NCBI GenBank assembly: GCA_023388555.1
Contig: JAEWGA010000037.1
Location: 1-25,302, forward strand
Length of the DNA: 25,302 nt
Reading direction: 5' to 3'
From: Bacteroidota bacterium
GTDB taxonomy: Bacteria; Bacteroidota; Bacteroidia; Bacteroidales; Porphyromonadaceae
A model generated the notes under the pieces. The model made no database searches. It was not told the DNA's origin and saw only the letters and a list, made by a program, of their open reading frames with translations. This document shows positions 16,568 through 23,510 of the stretch, one piece after another (position 1 is the first letter of the stretch; each line of letters begins with the position of its first letter). The translations under genes were made by a program, and so were the position numbers.

Positions 16568-18199
16568 TTACTCTCTGCCAGCACTTTTTCGCTCCTCAAT
16601 AGCAGCCTGTATAAAACTCATGAACAACGGGTGTGGTTTTAAAACGGTGCTTGAAAACTCGGGGTGGAACTGCACAGCTACAAACCACTTTTTATTAGGT
16701 AGTTCCACTGCCTCTACCAAGCCCGTATCGGGGTTATGCCCCGAAAAAACCACCCCTACACGCTCAAACTCTTCGGTGTACTTACTATTAAACTCAAACC
16801 TATGCCTATGGCGTTCTTGTATAAGTTCGGTACCGTACGCCTCCCTAATTTTTGTGTGGGGTGCCAGCTGGCAGTCGTAAGAGCCTAAGCGCATAGTTCC
16901 CCCCATATTAACAACGCTTTTTTGGTCCTCCATAAGGTCAATAACCTTGTGTTCGGTATTGGGGTCCATTTCTGTGGAGTTAGCATCGGTCCAGCCTAAT
17001 AAGTTACGGGCAATCTCTATAACAACGCACTGCATTCCCAAACAAATCCCCAGGGTGGGTATATCCTTTTCTCTTGCAAAACGCAGGGCCTCCAACTTGC
17101 CCTCTACCCCTCTTGGGCCAAACCCTGGAGCCACAACAATGCCATCCAGGTTCTCAAGGGCTTCGGCCACATTCTCGGGCGTTATTTTTTCCGACTGTAC
17201 GTGGCGCAATTTCAATTTACAGGATTGGTATATGGCGCACTGTTGCAACGCTTCGTCGATGGACTTATAAGCATCCTGCAACTCCACATACTTCCCCACA
17301 AGCCCTATTTCCACAACCCCCTTGGCATGCTTTCGGCTTTCCAAAAACTTTTTCCAAGGGCCAAGCTCGGGCATTTCACCTACCTGTAACCCCATTTTCC
17401 GTAGCACCACCTCGTCCATCCCCTGTTGCTGTAACACAAGTGGAACTTCGTAAATACTGGATACGTTGTACGACTGCACCACCGCCTCCACTGGCACATT
17501 ACAAAACAGGGCTACCTTCTTCAGCAGGTCGGGTCGCAATACCTTATCGGTTCGCAACACTAAAACATCGGGCTGTATACCCACCTCCTGCAGCTGTTTA
17601 ACCGAGTGCTGCGTAGGTTTCGTTTTAAACTCTCCGGCAGCTACAATATAAGGTACATAGGTAAGGTGTACACACAAGCAGTTTTCGCCTAGCTCCCATT
17701 TAAGTTGCCTAACGCTTTCAAGGAAAGGCAAGGACTCTATATCCCCTACCGTTCCCCCTATCTCGGTGATAATAAAATCATACTCCCCCTTCGACCCTAA
17801 AAGTTTAACATTGCGCTTTATTTCATCGGTAATATGGGGTATCACCTGTACTGTTTTACCCAAATAATCACCCCGACGCTCTTTTTCTATTACGCTTTGG
17901 TATATGCGTCCCGTGGTAATGTTATTGGCACGGGTTGTTTGTATATTCAGGAAGCGCTCGTAATGCCCTAAATCCAAGTCGGCTTCATGCCCATCGGTAG
18001 TAACAAAACACTCACCATGTTCATAAGGGTTAAGTGTACCTGGGTCTATATTAATATAGGGGTCGAACTTTTGGATTGTAACAGTGTAACCACGTGCTTG
18101 TAACAACTTAGCCAATGAAGCTGCAACAATACCCTTGCCCAGAGAGGAAACAACCCCACCTGTAACGAAAATGTAACGAGGAATGCGTTTTGTAGACAT
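16568..18199 (-). CDS. pyrG: CTP synthase
   Basis: This enzyme converts UTP to CTP with glutamine-derived ammonia. The N-terminal synthetase domain has GGVVSSLGKG (14-23), FDPYINIDPGT and DGHEADLDLGHYERF. The C-terminal class I amidotransferase has nucleophile Cys about 386 in GICLGMQ, and His about 512 and Glu about 514 in FHPEFSS. I chose the ATG at 18199 (543 residues). The upstream in-frame ATG at 18277 would add 26 residues with no family match, and it coincides with the best promoter box, so it would probably not be transcribed. It heads the minus-strand run towards yidC and is divergent from the recombinase gene. Confidence 0.96.
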   Translation of the reverse strand: MSTKRIPRYIFVTGGVVSSLGKGIVAASLAKLLQARGYTVTIQKFDPYINIDPGTLNPYEHGECFVTTDGHEADLDLGHYERFLNIQTTRANNITTGRIYQSVIEKERRGDYLGKTVQVIPHITDEIKRNVKLLGSKGEYDFIITEIGGTVGDIESLPFLESVRQLKWELGENCLCVHLTYVPYIVAAGEFKTKPTQHSVKQLQEVGIQPDVLVLRTDKVLRPDLLKKVALFCNVPVEAVVQSYNVSSIYEVPLVLQQQGMDEVVLRKMGLQVGEMPELGPWKKFLESRKHAKGVVEIGLVGKYVELQDAYKSIDEALQQCAIYQSCKLKLRHVQSEKITPENVAEALENLDGIVVAPGFGPRGVEGKLEALRFAREKDIPTLGICLGMQCVVIEIARNLLGWTDANSTEMDPNTEHKVIDLMEDQKSVVNMGGTMRLGSYDCQLAPHTKIREAYGTELIQERHRHRFEFNSKYTEEFERVGVVFSGHNPDTGLVEAVELPNKKWFVAVQFHPEFSSTVLKPHPLFMSFIQAAIEERKSAGRE

Positions 18200-18274
18200 A
18201 TTGATGGTTTGCCTTTTGATTCTTTTTTCAGGACCGAGGCCTGATATAAGAGCATAAGAATTCGGTTTCAGTCG

Positions 18275-18282
18275 CAAAAATA
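18275..18282 (-). promoter_or_regulatory. Candidate -7 box for pyrG
   Basis: On the minus strand TATTTTTG matches TAnnTTTG. It would give a leader of about 70 bases before the ATG at 18199 and overlaps the alternative upstream ATG at 18277, which argues against that longer start. No clear -33 box. Confidence 0.45.
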
Positions 18283-18321
18283 CTATTTAATAGCCACTTA
18301 CTGAAATCCAATATCATCAAT

Positions 18322-18337
18322 TTTAGCAACAGCTAAA
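18322..18337. promoter_or_regulatory. Small inverted repeat between pyrG and the invertase gene
   Basis: TTTAGC and GCTAAA form a perfect six-base inverted repeat around a four-base AACA spacer. It lies just upstream of the recombinase promoter-like box and could be an operator. It is too short to be sure. Confidence 0.3.
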
Positions 18338-18361
18338 GGGAGGCTTAATTGTAACATACTC

Positions 18362-18369
18362 TACTTTTG
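18362..18369 (+). promoter_or_regulatory. Candidate -7 box for the Mpi-like invertase
   Basis: TACTTTTG matches TAnnTTTG and lies 29 bases before the start codon. The -33 region has no good TTTG at the normal spacing. Confidence 0.4.
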
Positions 18370-18398
18370 CCGTTTTGTATAACCTTTCATGATATTTT

Positions 18399-19016
18399 AT
18401 GACTTACGGATACATACGTGTAAGCAGTGATAAACAAACTGTAGAAAATCAGCGGTTCGAAATCCAACAATTTTGTCAGCACAAAAAAATAAAAATCGAC
18501 GGCTGGATAGAGGAAACCATTAGCGGAACAAAAGCGTACGATAAAAGAGAACTGGGAAAACTACTACGCCAAGTGAAAAAGAACGACTTAATAATTTGTG
18601 CTGAACTCTCGCGCTTAGGGCGAAACCTTTTTATGATTATGGAAATCCTTAACCTTTGCATGAACAAAGAGTGCAAAGTATGGACAATAAAGGACAACTA
18701 CAAGTTAGGCAACGACATCCAAAGCAAGGTGCTGGCCTTTGCCTTTGGATTGAGCGCCGAAATAGAACGCAACCTCATTAGCCAACGGACACGTGAAGCC
18801 TTGGCGCGCAAAAGAGCCGAAGGGGTAACCTTAGGCCGCCCCAAAGGCCGACAAAGTGCACCCGAGAAGTACAAACTACACACCAAACAAAAGCTAATAA
18901 TGGAGCTGCTTAACAACGGGACATCGAAACGAGAAATAGCAAGAATTTGCCACGCAGATAGGAACACCGTTTCCCGCTATATTAAACAGGTATTGAACGG
19001 AGCGGACACTCCTTAA
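18399..19016 (+). CDS. mpi: Mpi-like serine site-specific recombinase (DNA invertase)
   Basis: This is a small serine recombinase of the resolvase/invertase family, 205 residues. Catalytic Ser9 lies in GYIRVSS with Arg7. Arg72 and Arg75 are in LSRLGRN, the long E helix covers about 103-135, and a C-terminal helix-turn-helix covers about 174-197 (TSKREIARICHADRNTVSRY). From memory it is very close to Mpi of Bacteroides fragilis, the master invertase that flips many promoters including those of capsule loci. The symbol is by resemblance and function is untested. I found no inverted-repeat-bounded promoter segment in this window, so its targets are presumably elsewhere. It is divergent from pyrG and has its own terminator. 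Confidence 0.9.
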   Translation: MTYGYIRVSSDKQTVENQRFEIQQFCQHKKIKIDGWIEETISGTKAYDKRELGKLLRQVKKNDLIICAELSRLGRNLFMIMEILNLCMNKECKVWTIKDNYKLGNDIQSKVLAFAFGLSAEIERNLISQRTREALARKRAEGVTLGRPKGRQSAPEKYKLHTKQKLIMELLNNGTSKREIARICHADRNTVSRYIKQVLNGADTP

Positions 19017-19044
19017 TGCACAAACTAATTGCAGTACAAATTGG

Positions 19045-19080
19045 ATCCTCTCCTTGGGGAGGATTAGGAATAGTTTTTTT
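19045..19080 (+). terminator. Intrinsic terminator of the invertase gene
   Basis: ATCCTCTCC and GGGGAGGAT form an eight- to nine-bp stem with a tiny loop, followed by TAGGAATAG and a run of seven T. It starts 29 bases after the recombinase stop codon and directly abuts the G-rich arm of element copy 2. Confidence 0.8.
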
Positions 19081-19520
19081 GGGGAAGTAAATTGGGGAAA
19101 TATTGGAGGGATTTTTTGGGGGGGAATTTAGCGTGTATTTGGGGGATGAAAATGGGGTGTTTTTTTGAAGTGTTTTGGAACCGAAAATGGGGGGTAAAAA
19201 AGGGGCATTGGGAAGGGTTAAAGGACGAACGCCCGCAATCCCTTTACAGAAGCGGATTTGCGAGGAGTGTTAAAAGTCATGTAAAAATAACTGCGCTTTC
19301 TTTTTCAACAAACTGCGCTTTTCGTTACGACAAACTGCGCTTTCTTTTTTGAAGGACTCCGCAGATGCTTTTTTTATCCCCCTCCAAAACACCCCCAAAA
19401 ATCCCCCTCTAAAACCGCCCCAATTTACCTCTCCAAAACCACCCCAAAATATGGCTCTGTTTTAACCTCCAAAACAGCCCCGTTCTTCAGTCAAAATTTC
19501 GTCTTATTCTTCGGGGCAGT
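19072..19520. repeat. Dispersed element copy 2, next to the invertase gene
   Basis: It has the same architecture and orientation as copy 1: a G-rich arm (about 19078-19225), a core at 19231-19367, and a C-rich arm (about 19368-19490). The core is the same length as copy 1 and about 90% identical; from the AAAAATAACTGCGC onward (about 85 bases) I count a single difference. Both arms consist of degenerate units near 18-20 bp resembling GGGGTGTTTTGGAGG, placed on opposite strands on the two sides. The arms are similar in style, not in exact sequence, between copies. The gene-free stretch 19017-19687 is otherwise accounted for by terminators. Confidence 0.8.
19289..19354. repeat. Triple 22-bp direct repeat in element core (copy 2)
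   Basis: Units start at 19289, 19311 and 19333, exactly 22 bp apart as in copy 1, each beginning AACTGCGCTTT. The middle unit again contains TCGTTACGA. Confidence 0.85.
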
Positions 19521-19582
19521 TTCGGAAGCGTCTTTACATAAAAAAACTTGGAGAGGGATATTCTTTGTAATCTCCGAATCGT

Positions 19583-19634
19583 AAAAAAAGGAGGAACTGC
19601 ACCAAAACAATTGTTTTAACGCAGTCCCCCCTTT
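19583..19634 (-). terminator. Terminator of the winged-helix gene
   Basis: On the minus strand AAAGGGGGGACTGC and GCAGTTCCTCCTTT form a 14-bp stem with two wobble pairs. Inside it a nested palindrome around AAAACAATTGTTTT makes the loop structured. A T-run follows the stem. It begins 54 bases after the stop codon of the gene to the right. Confidence 0.85.
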
Positions 19635-19687
19635 AGGCTTTATACCAGGACCCCTAACAGCCTATTGTAGTTAGGTTTTAGGGTTTA

Positions 19688-19891
19688 TTACTTAAGGCTA
19701 ACCAACAGGTCTTTGCCTTCTCCTTCAAAAATAAGTTTGTCTTCTTTGGCTAACCAACCGAGGGCGGCATATACATCCTTTTCGGTTTTTAGAGTCGTAG
19801 CTTTCTTAATAGCTTTGATGTCCATAGGTTTTCCATTTTGTTCCAAAGCTCTCCAAACTTCCCCTGCATTGGCTCCAATTTGATTTCTCAT
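19688..19891 (-). CDS. Winged helix-turn-helix protein, DUF2582 type
   Basis: This 67-residue protein matches the compact DUF2582 winged-helix family of Bacteroidetes. It has an opening NAGEVWRALEQNG (about 7-19), a central helix with DVYAALGWLAKEDKL (about 40-54), and a short beta-wing ending FEGEGKDLLVSL. The fold is presumed to bind nucleic acid, but no target is known to me. It is monocistronic, with its own promoter-like box and strong terminator, and it appears intact although it borders the decayed region. Confidence 0.88.
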   Translation of the reverse strand: MRNQIGANAGEVWRALEQNGKPMDIKAIKKATTLKTEKDVYAALGWLAKEDKLIFEGEGKDLLVSLK

Positions 19892-19941
19892 CTTATAGTC
19901 TTTTTATTATTAGGTTAATAAATACACTTAACACGATATGC

Positions 19942-19949
19942 CAAAGGTA
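19942..19949 (-). promoter_or_regulatory. Candidate promoter of the winged-helix gene
   Basis: On the minus strand TACCTTTG matches TAnnTTTG, 51 bases before the start codon. A TTGA at the expected -33 distance (about 18 bases further) gives partial support. Confidence 0.5.
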
Positions 19950-20078
19950 CAAATAAGTCTCTAAAAATCAACCCTTTTAGTTTTCCCAAAGGTATTCCTA
20001 TTGTATTGTTATTAATAAATAGGGGGTATATTAAAATTCTGCCCCTTACCTAAGCGGAAGATACTATATGTATGAAAT

Positions 20079-20108
20079 AAAGCCTCGACTTTCCCAAGCC
20101 GAGGCTTT
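20079..20108. terminator. Nine-bp perfect hairpin, terminator-like
   Basis: AAAGCCTCG and CGAGGCTTT pair perfectly around a 12-base loop. The A and T ends make it look like a bidirectional terminator, but no long T-run follows. It lies in the gene-free stretch 19892-20160, just left of the transposase remnant. I recognised nothing else there. Confidence 0.55.
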
Positions 20109-20162
20109 GCTACATCAAAAAGACTTCGCATCTTTATGATACATAACTAATTACACGTCTGC

Positions 20163-20877
20163 AAAGTTGCACTTTCGGGATTACAATCCCAAACAAATAT
20201 TGCTTTGCCCGCAGCGGATAGATGAAGATATTGCGGAAAAGACCCTGTACGCTTGGTTGACAGCGTGATAGACCACCTTAAACTGGACAATTTCAAGAAG
20301 CTCTACAAGGAAAGAGGTCGCCCCCCTACCATCCCAAGATGATACTCAAGGCTATTGTATATGGATACATGAATAATTTGTACTCCTGCCGCAAGATAGC
20401 CTCGGCACTCAGGCGCGACATTCATTTAATTTGGCTGGCTATGAGAAACCCGACCACAACTCCATCAACCGTTTCCGCGACCGCCTTAAGGAGGAGATTA
20501 ATATGGTTTTCATGCAGATTGTGCTCATCCTTGCAGAGAAAGGGGTCATCACATTGGACGTTGAGTATATCAATAGCATCAAGATAGAATCAAAAGCTAA
20601 CAAGTACACCTTCGTATGGCGCAAGTCGACCGAGAAAAACCGCCCCAATCTGGTAAAGAAGATTGAAGTGCTGCTTGGTCAGAAAGATTACACCATTGCC
20701 CAAGAAAACGCTCGTGAAGATGACAAGATGAGCTTTACTTCCGAGGATTTGAGGACAATCGCAGGAGATCTGAACCAGTCACTGGCGAACAGCCCAAAGC
20801 CTCAAGAGGGGGGGACAGAGGAAAGAGCGCAGTTTGTTATAATGCCAGGCAATCGGAGTGCTATCACCTATCATTAG
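20163..20877 (+). pseudogene. IS1182-type transposase remnant, truncated and frameshifted
   Basis: Pieces in three frames together resemble the N-terminal 230 or so residues of IS1182-family transposases. They read FRDYNPKQ at about 20180; LVDSVIDHLKLDNFKKLYKE from about 20254; PKMILKAIVYGYMNNLYSCRKIAS from about 20332; then GYEKPDHNSINRFRDRLKEE, and finally IKIESKANKYTFVWRK. At least three or four frame changes and an internal stop are needed. The conserved DGTKIE, which holds the first catalytic aspartate, reads NSIKIE here, so the catalytic residue is lost too. The C-terminal half is absent; similarity fades near 20790. I found no clear terminal inverted repeats or target duplication. It is certainly non-functional. 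Confidence 0.85.
20821..20838 (-). repeat. Stray single unit of the 22-bp element repeat, inverted
   Basis: The plus strand contains AGCGCAGTTTGTT, 13 bases identical to the reverse complement of the element's repeat unit junction, preceded by GAAAG as in the element. It sits at the ragged 3' end of the transposase remnant, opposite in orientation to copies 1 and 2. A 13-base match is unlikely by chance in a window this size. Confidence 0.5.
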
Positions 20878-21072
20878 GCATGTTAACACCATTCACTAAC
20901 AGCACGAGGGGACTACACCTATTTTCTTTTATATACAATACTCCATCATACAGCTCGAGTTAAAACTTATCCCAAAATGTTCCTCTGCAATATACGACTA
21001 GAAGGCCTTGCTTTTTGTTTTTAGTTTCACGATATTTGCAATTATACACCAAGTTATATTAACAAAAACTCT

Positions 21073-21380
21073 ATGAAAAAACATTGTTTAAGCCTCTTTT
21101 CGGGATTAAGTATAGCGATATTTTTCAGTGCATGCTCCTCCTCACCAGCTCTCTCTTTCAAAAAAACTCAAAGAGGTAAAAGACTTTCACTTCCACGATA
21201 AAGGAATGGACGATTATTGGGTTGCTAACAGATATCGAGAGTCCGACTTTGACCTACATAGGAATATTCAATGCAACAAAAGGCCCTCAAGAGAGAGATA
21301 AGAAAGACGTTGTAATAGATACAACTGACACAGAGTCGAATTTCACTAGATTCTGCGACATGATTACTTACGATCTATAA
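21073..21380 (+). pseudogene. Frameshifted lipoprotein gene, family unknown
   Basis: The start encodes a clear lipoprotein signal peptide with lipobox FSAC (Cys at residue 21). After a run of seven A (21160-21166) the frame soon closes. The +1 frame continues sensibly with EVKDFHFHDKGMDDYWVAN and on to SDFDLHRNIQCNK. A second shift near 21295 opens a third stretch ending FCDMITYDL at 21380. Joined, these would give about 100 residues. I do not recognise the family. The next gene is another lipoprotein starting eight bases later, so the two were probably an operon. A single-base error in the A-run cannot be excluded for the first shift, but the second has no such run. Confidence 0.6.
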
Positions 21381-21388
21381 ATACCGCA

Positions 21389-22204
21389 ATGAAGATCAAA
21401 ATCCTATTTTTTGCCCTAGCTATAATGGTGCTAATGACTGGTTGCCCCTCGATAACGGGATGTTTGCAAACCCACGACTATGTTAGTGATATACTAGAAA
21501 ATCATAGAGACCTAAAAGCCATTCCGCTGGAAAGCAACGCCATTGCTATAGGAATGGTAACGCCCGAACAGCGCGACTCTGACTATACGGGATTTATCAC
21601 CGAAAAACAGAGGAAGCAAGAACGAGAACACCTTAAAAGGCTACACCAGTTTCAGCAAGAGGTGGGCGATGTTGGCTTCCCCGAAACTACGGACCAATGC
21701 ATTGGCCCCACTAGGCCTGCCAGTTTATATTACAACGTTTACCTAGAAAACTCTTTGGTCCGTATTAACATTGTTGCAAAAGAGGATTGGGACAGCGAAC
21801 ACCCTACAGGTAGCTTGTTAGATGACCAGTTTTTGCTTTTGACTTATTCTTGCGATAAATATGTAAAGCAAAAATTCCGTATCAGCGACAAGGATGTAGC
21901 AGCACACAAAGCAACTATTCAGGACCCTTTTTTTAAAGAGCTGGACGACAAACTACGGAAAGCCCGCTTGTACCGGCCCGACCCATTGGCCATTTGTGGT
22001 TTGGTTTCCGAGAAAGGAATCGCCAACTACCGCCTTATTAATATACCGGGTATAAAGCTACCGTTCCTGGACAAATCCGTGGAGAGCAATTTTCAGCTCC
22101 TCGTATTAAAACCTGTAACCCCCAATGTTAAAGGGAAAAGCATAGAGATACGACTCTTCTTTAGAAATAAGGAGCGAGTAGTACTCCCTTACACTTTTAA
22201 CTGA
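21389..22204 (+). CDS. Putative lipoprotein, family unknown
   Basis: This 271-residue protein has a standard lipoprotein signal: a charged start, a hydrophobic stretch and lipobox MTGC (Cys about 19). The mature part is soluble-looking and mixed in charge, with a Lys/Arg/Glu/Gln-rich helical stretch at about 70-95 and several further cysteines. It has no membrane segments or motif I recognise. It looks like an uninterrupted gene. Its neighbours are a frameshifted lipoprotein gene upstream and a chimeric gene downstream. Function unknown; probably attached to the outer or inner membrane. Confidence 0.75.
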   Translation: MKIKILFFALAIMVLMTGCPSITGCLQTHDYVSDILENHRDLKAIPLESNAIAIGMVTPEQRDSDYTGFITEKQRKQEREHLKRLHQFQQEVGDVGFPETTDQCIGPTRPASLYYNVYLENSLVRINIVAKEDWDSEHPTGSLLDDQFLLLTYSCDKYVKQKFRISDKDVAAHKATIQDPFFKELDDKLRKARLYRPDPLAICGLVSEKGIANYRLINIPGIKLPFLDKSVESNFQLLVLKPVTPNVKGKSIEIRLFFRNKERVVLPYTFN

Positions 22205-22222
22205 ACATCATATGGTAGTTAA

Positions 22223-22255
22223 TACACACAAGAGGCAAGGGGAAGGCTGTGTGTA
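22223..22255. repeat. Perfect eight-bp inverted repeat downstream of lipoprotein gene
   Basis: TACACACA and TGTGTGTA flank a 17-base loop, beginning 19 bases after the lipoprotein stop codon. No U-run follows, so termination is uncertain. Confidence 0.5.
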
Positions 22256-22266
22256 GTTAACGGGCG

Positions 22267-22300
22267 TTTGTTGGTAAGTGATTTTTTAATTTTATCTTTG
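22267..22300 (+). promoter_or_regulatory. Candidate promoter with both boxes, upstream of the chimeric gene
   Basis: TTTG (22267-22270) and TATCTTTG (22293-22300) are separated by 22 bases, close to the Bacteroidetes -33/-7 arrangement of about 19-21. It is the best complete promoter I see in the window. It would drive the chimeric gene and the beta-barrel gene behind it, with a leader of about 70 bases. Confidence 0.6.
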
Positions 22301-22345
22301 AGGTGAAAGCTTGTTTCCAAAACCTAGGAACCCTCCTAAGTAATA

Positions 22346-22370
22346 TGTTGGTTACAAACATGAACCAACA
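22346..22370 (+). promoter_or_regulatory. Leader hairpin just before the chimeric gene
   Basis: TGTTGGTT and AACCAACA form a perfect eight-bp stem with a nine-base loop, ending seven bases before the start codon. In RNA it would occupy the ribosome loading region and could limit translation. Confidence 0.45.
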
Positions 22371-22376
22371 ACCTTT

Positions 22377-22775
22377 ATGAAACCACCTAATATATCCCTG
22401 TGGCACAGTTGGTTAATGTATGCCATGTTAGCGGTGGGAGCAATGGGGCTTAACACTTGCTCCAGCGTACCACTAATGGGCCGAAGCCGTGTTATGCTTG
22501 TGCCAGACGGTGTTATTTTACAAAACAGCTTTCAGAAGTACCGGCAATTTATAGCCCGCGCCCCCAAAGAAAGCACGGGAGCGACAATGGATTTATACCG
22601 CACTGCTGGCGGACTAAAAAGGTTGGAGCTGGGGCTGCAAATAGGAGTAGGCATTGAGTGGAGCCGACTACCATTAGGACTTAACTACCAATTGGGATTA
22701 CTGAACCAAGCCCAACTGCAACAGCAACGTTATTTGGCACAAGGCGGAATTATTTCGCTGGGCATCCGGTTTTGA
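22377..22775 (+). CDS. Chimeric protein: M48-peptidase lipoprotein N-terminus joined to beta-barrel C-terminus
   Basis: The 132-residue product has two unrelated parts. Residues 1-68 have a lipoprotein-type signal (lipobox LNTC, Cys28), then SVPLMGRSRVMLVPD and SFQKYRQFI, the pattern that begins M48-family metallopeptidase lipoproteins of Bacteroidetes. The zinc motif HEXXH and everything else of the peptidase are missing. From about residue 72 it reads like the last strands of an outer-membrane beta-barrel: LKRLELGLQIGVGIEW, LNYQLGLLNQ, and a final SLGIRF ending in Phe. The simplest reading is a deletion that fused the ends of two genes in frame. Peptidase activity is excluded. Whether the fusion is expressed is unknown. 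Confidence 0.65.
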   Translation: MKPPNISLWHSWLMYAMLAVGAMGLNTCSSVPLMGRSRVMLVPDGVILQNSFQKYRQFIARAPKESTGATMDLYRTAGGLKRLELGLQIGVGIEWSRLPLGLNYQLGLLNQAQLQQQRYLAQGGIISLGIRF

Positions 22776-22810
22776 CACTTTTTGCAATTTCACTATAAAC
22801 AACTCAACCT

Positions 22811-23386
22811 ATGAAACGCAAACACTTTTTTTACTTACTAACACTTTTAGGAATAAGCCTTTGGGACATACAGGTAAATGCCCAAGAATGGAACAATGAA
22901 ACGCCTACACTGCTTCACCCCAACGAGGTTAAAGTGGACCTGCTGAATTCACTACTTCTTTTGCGCCCCACAGTGCAATATGAACGTTTGCTAAAACCCG
23001 ACCTTGGCGTGGGCGGTACGATATCGGTAGTTGCCAGTAAATCCGGAACTATAGGAATATACCCCACTGTTAGCGCATCGGCATTTACTCGGTGGTACTT
23101 TAAGGGAAGTGGATTAAGCCAACAAAAAGTAGGCTCGGGCTTCTTTATTGGTGCTATAGCTGCATATAACCACTATAGGCTTAAGAACGATGACACCGAC
23201 CCTCGCCCACAAACAAACGGGGGGCTGGGCCTTGGTTTTGAATTGGGCTGGAAATACCTTTCGGTATCCAACTGGATTGGCGAAACCGGAGTATCGGTGG
23301 GGCGAAACTTTATAGGAACAGCCAGTAACGTAGTACTACCCCCCGTTTTTGGTCAGTACTACATTACCGTTGGGCGTAGGTTCTAA
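22811..23386 (+). CDS. Outer-membrane beta-barrel protein
   Basis: This 191-residue protein has a cleavable signal peptide (about 1-24, cleavage likely after VNAQ or VNA) and then alternating hydrophobic/polar strands typical of a small eight-stranded barrel. Examples are VKVDLLNSLLLLRPTVQYER near the start, GGLGLGFELGWKYL in the middle, and a C-terminal strand YYITVGRRF ending in Phe, the usual barrel-assembly signal. The start resembles DUF3575-like barrels, but I do not insist on that family. It follows the chimeric gene by 35 bases and probably shares its promoter. No specific function can be assigned. Confidence 0.75.
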   Translation: MKRKHFFYLLTLLGISLWDIQVNAQEWNNETPTLLHPNEVKVDLLNSLLLLRPTVQYERLLKPDLGVGGTISVVASKSGTIGIYPTVSASAFTRWYFKGSGLSQQKVGSGFFIGAIAAYNHYRLKNDDTDPRPQTNGGLGLGFELGWKYLSVSNWIGETGVSVGRNFIGTASNVVLPPVFGQYYITVGRRF

Positions 23387-23417
23387 CCAGTTAACCACCC
23401 ATATGGGGCAAAAATAA

Positions 23418-23425
23418 TATCTTTG
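23418..23425 (+). promoter_or_regulatory. Candidate -7 box for the methyltransferase gene
   Basis: TATCTTTG matches TAnnTTTG, 31 bases after the barrel-protein stop and 85 bases before the methyltransferase ATG. The -33 region lacks an obvious TTTG. A terminator-like hairpin lies between this box and the gene. Confidence 0.5.
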
Positions 23426-23438
23426 CCTTGCAGGAATA

Positions 23439-23481
23439 GTTGCTGTTCTTGTCGTTACCGATGAGCAACAGCAACTTTTTT
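23439..23481 (+). terminator. Terminator/attenuator-like hairpin in methyltransferase leader
   Basis: GTTGCTGTT and AACAGCAAC form a perfect nine-bp stem around a 19-base loop, followed directly by six T. It can be the terminator of the upstream barrel gene. Because a promoter box lies just before it and the methyltransferase starts 30 bases after it, it could instead work as an attenuator in that gene's leader. Confidence 0.7.
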
Positions 23482-23510
23482 ACTCCTAATAACTTAAACC
23501 CTAATACCAT

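Noticed and set aside
18200..19100. A local invertible promoter next to the Mpi-like gene
   Set aside because: I searched by eye for paired inverted repeats around promoter-like boxes and found only a six-base dyad and a terminator hairpin.
572..19367. The two element copies as ends of an 18.7-kb composite mobile unit or excision target
   Set aside because: They are direct repeats flanking essential genes (mreB, pyrG, yidC, rpsP), so excision would be lethal, and no transposition machinery specific to them is visible.
21161..21167. Programmed -1 frameshift site (A AAA AAC)
   Set aside because: The heptamer is in the wrong phase relative to the zero frame, and the continuation lies in the +1 frame with a second shift downstream, so decay is likelier.
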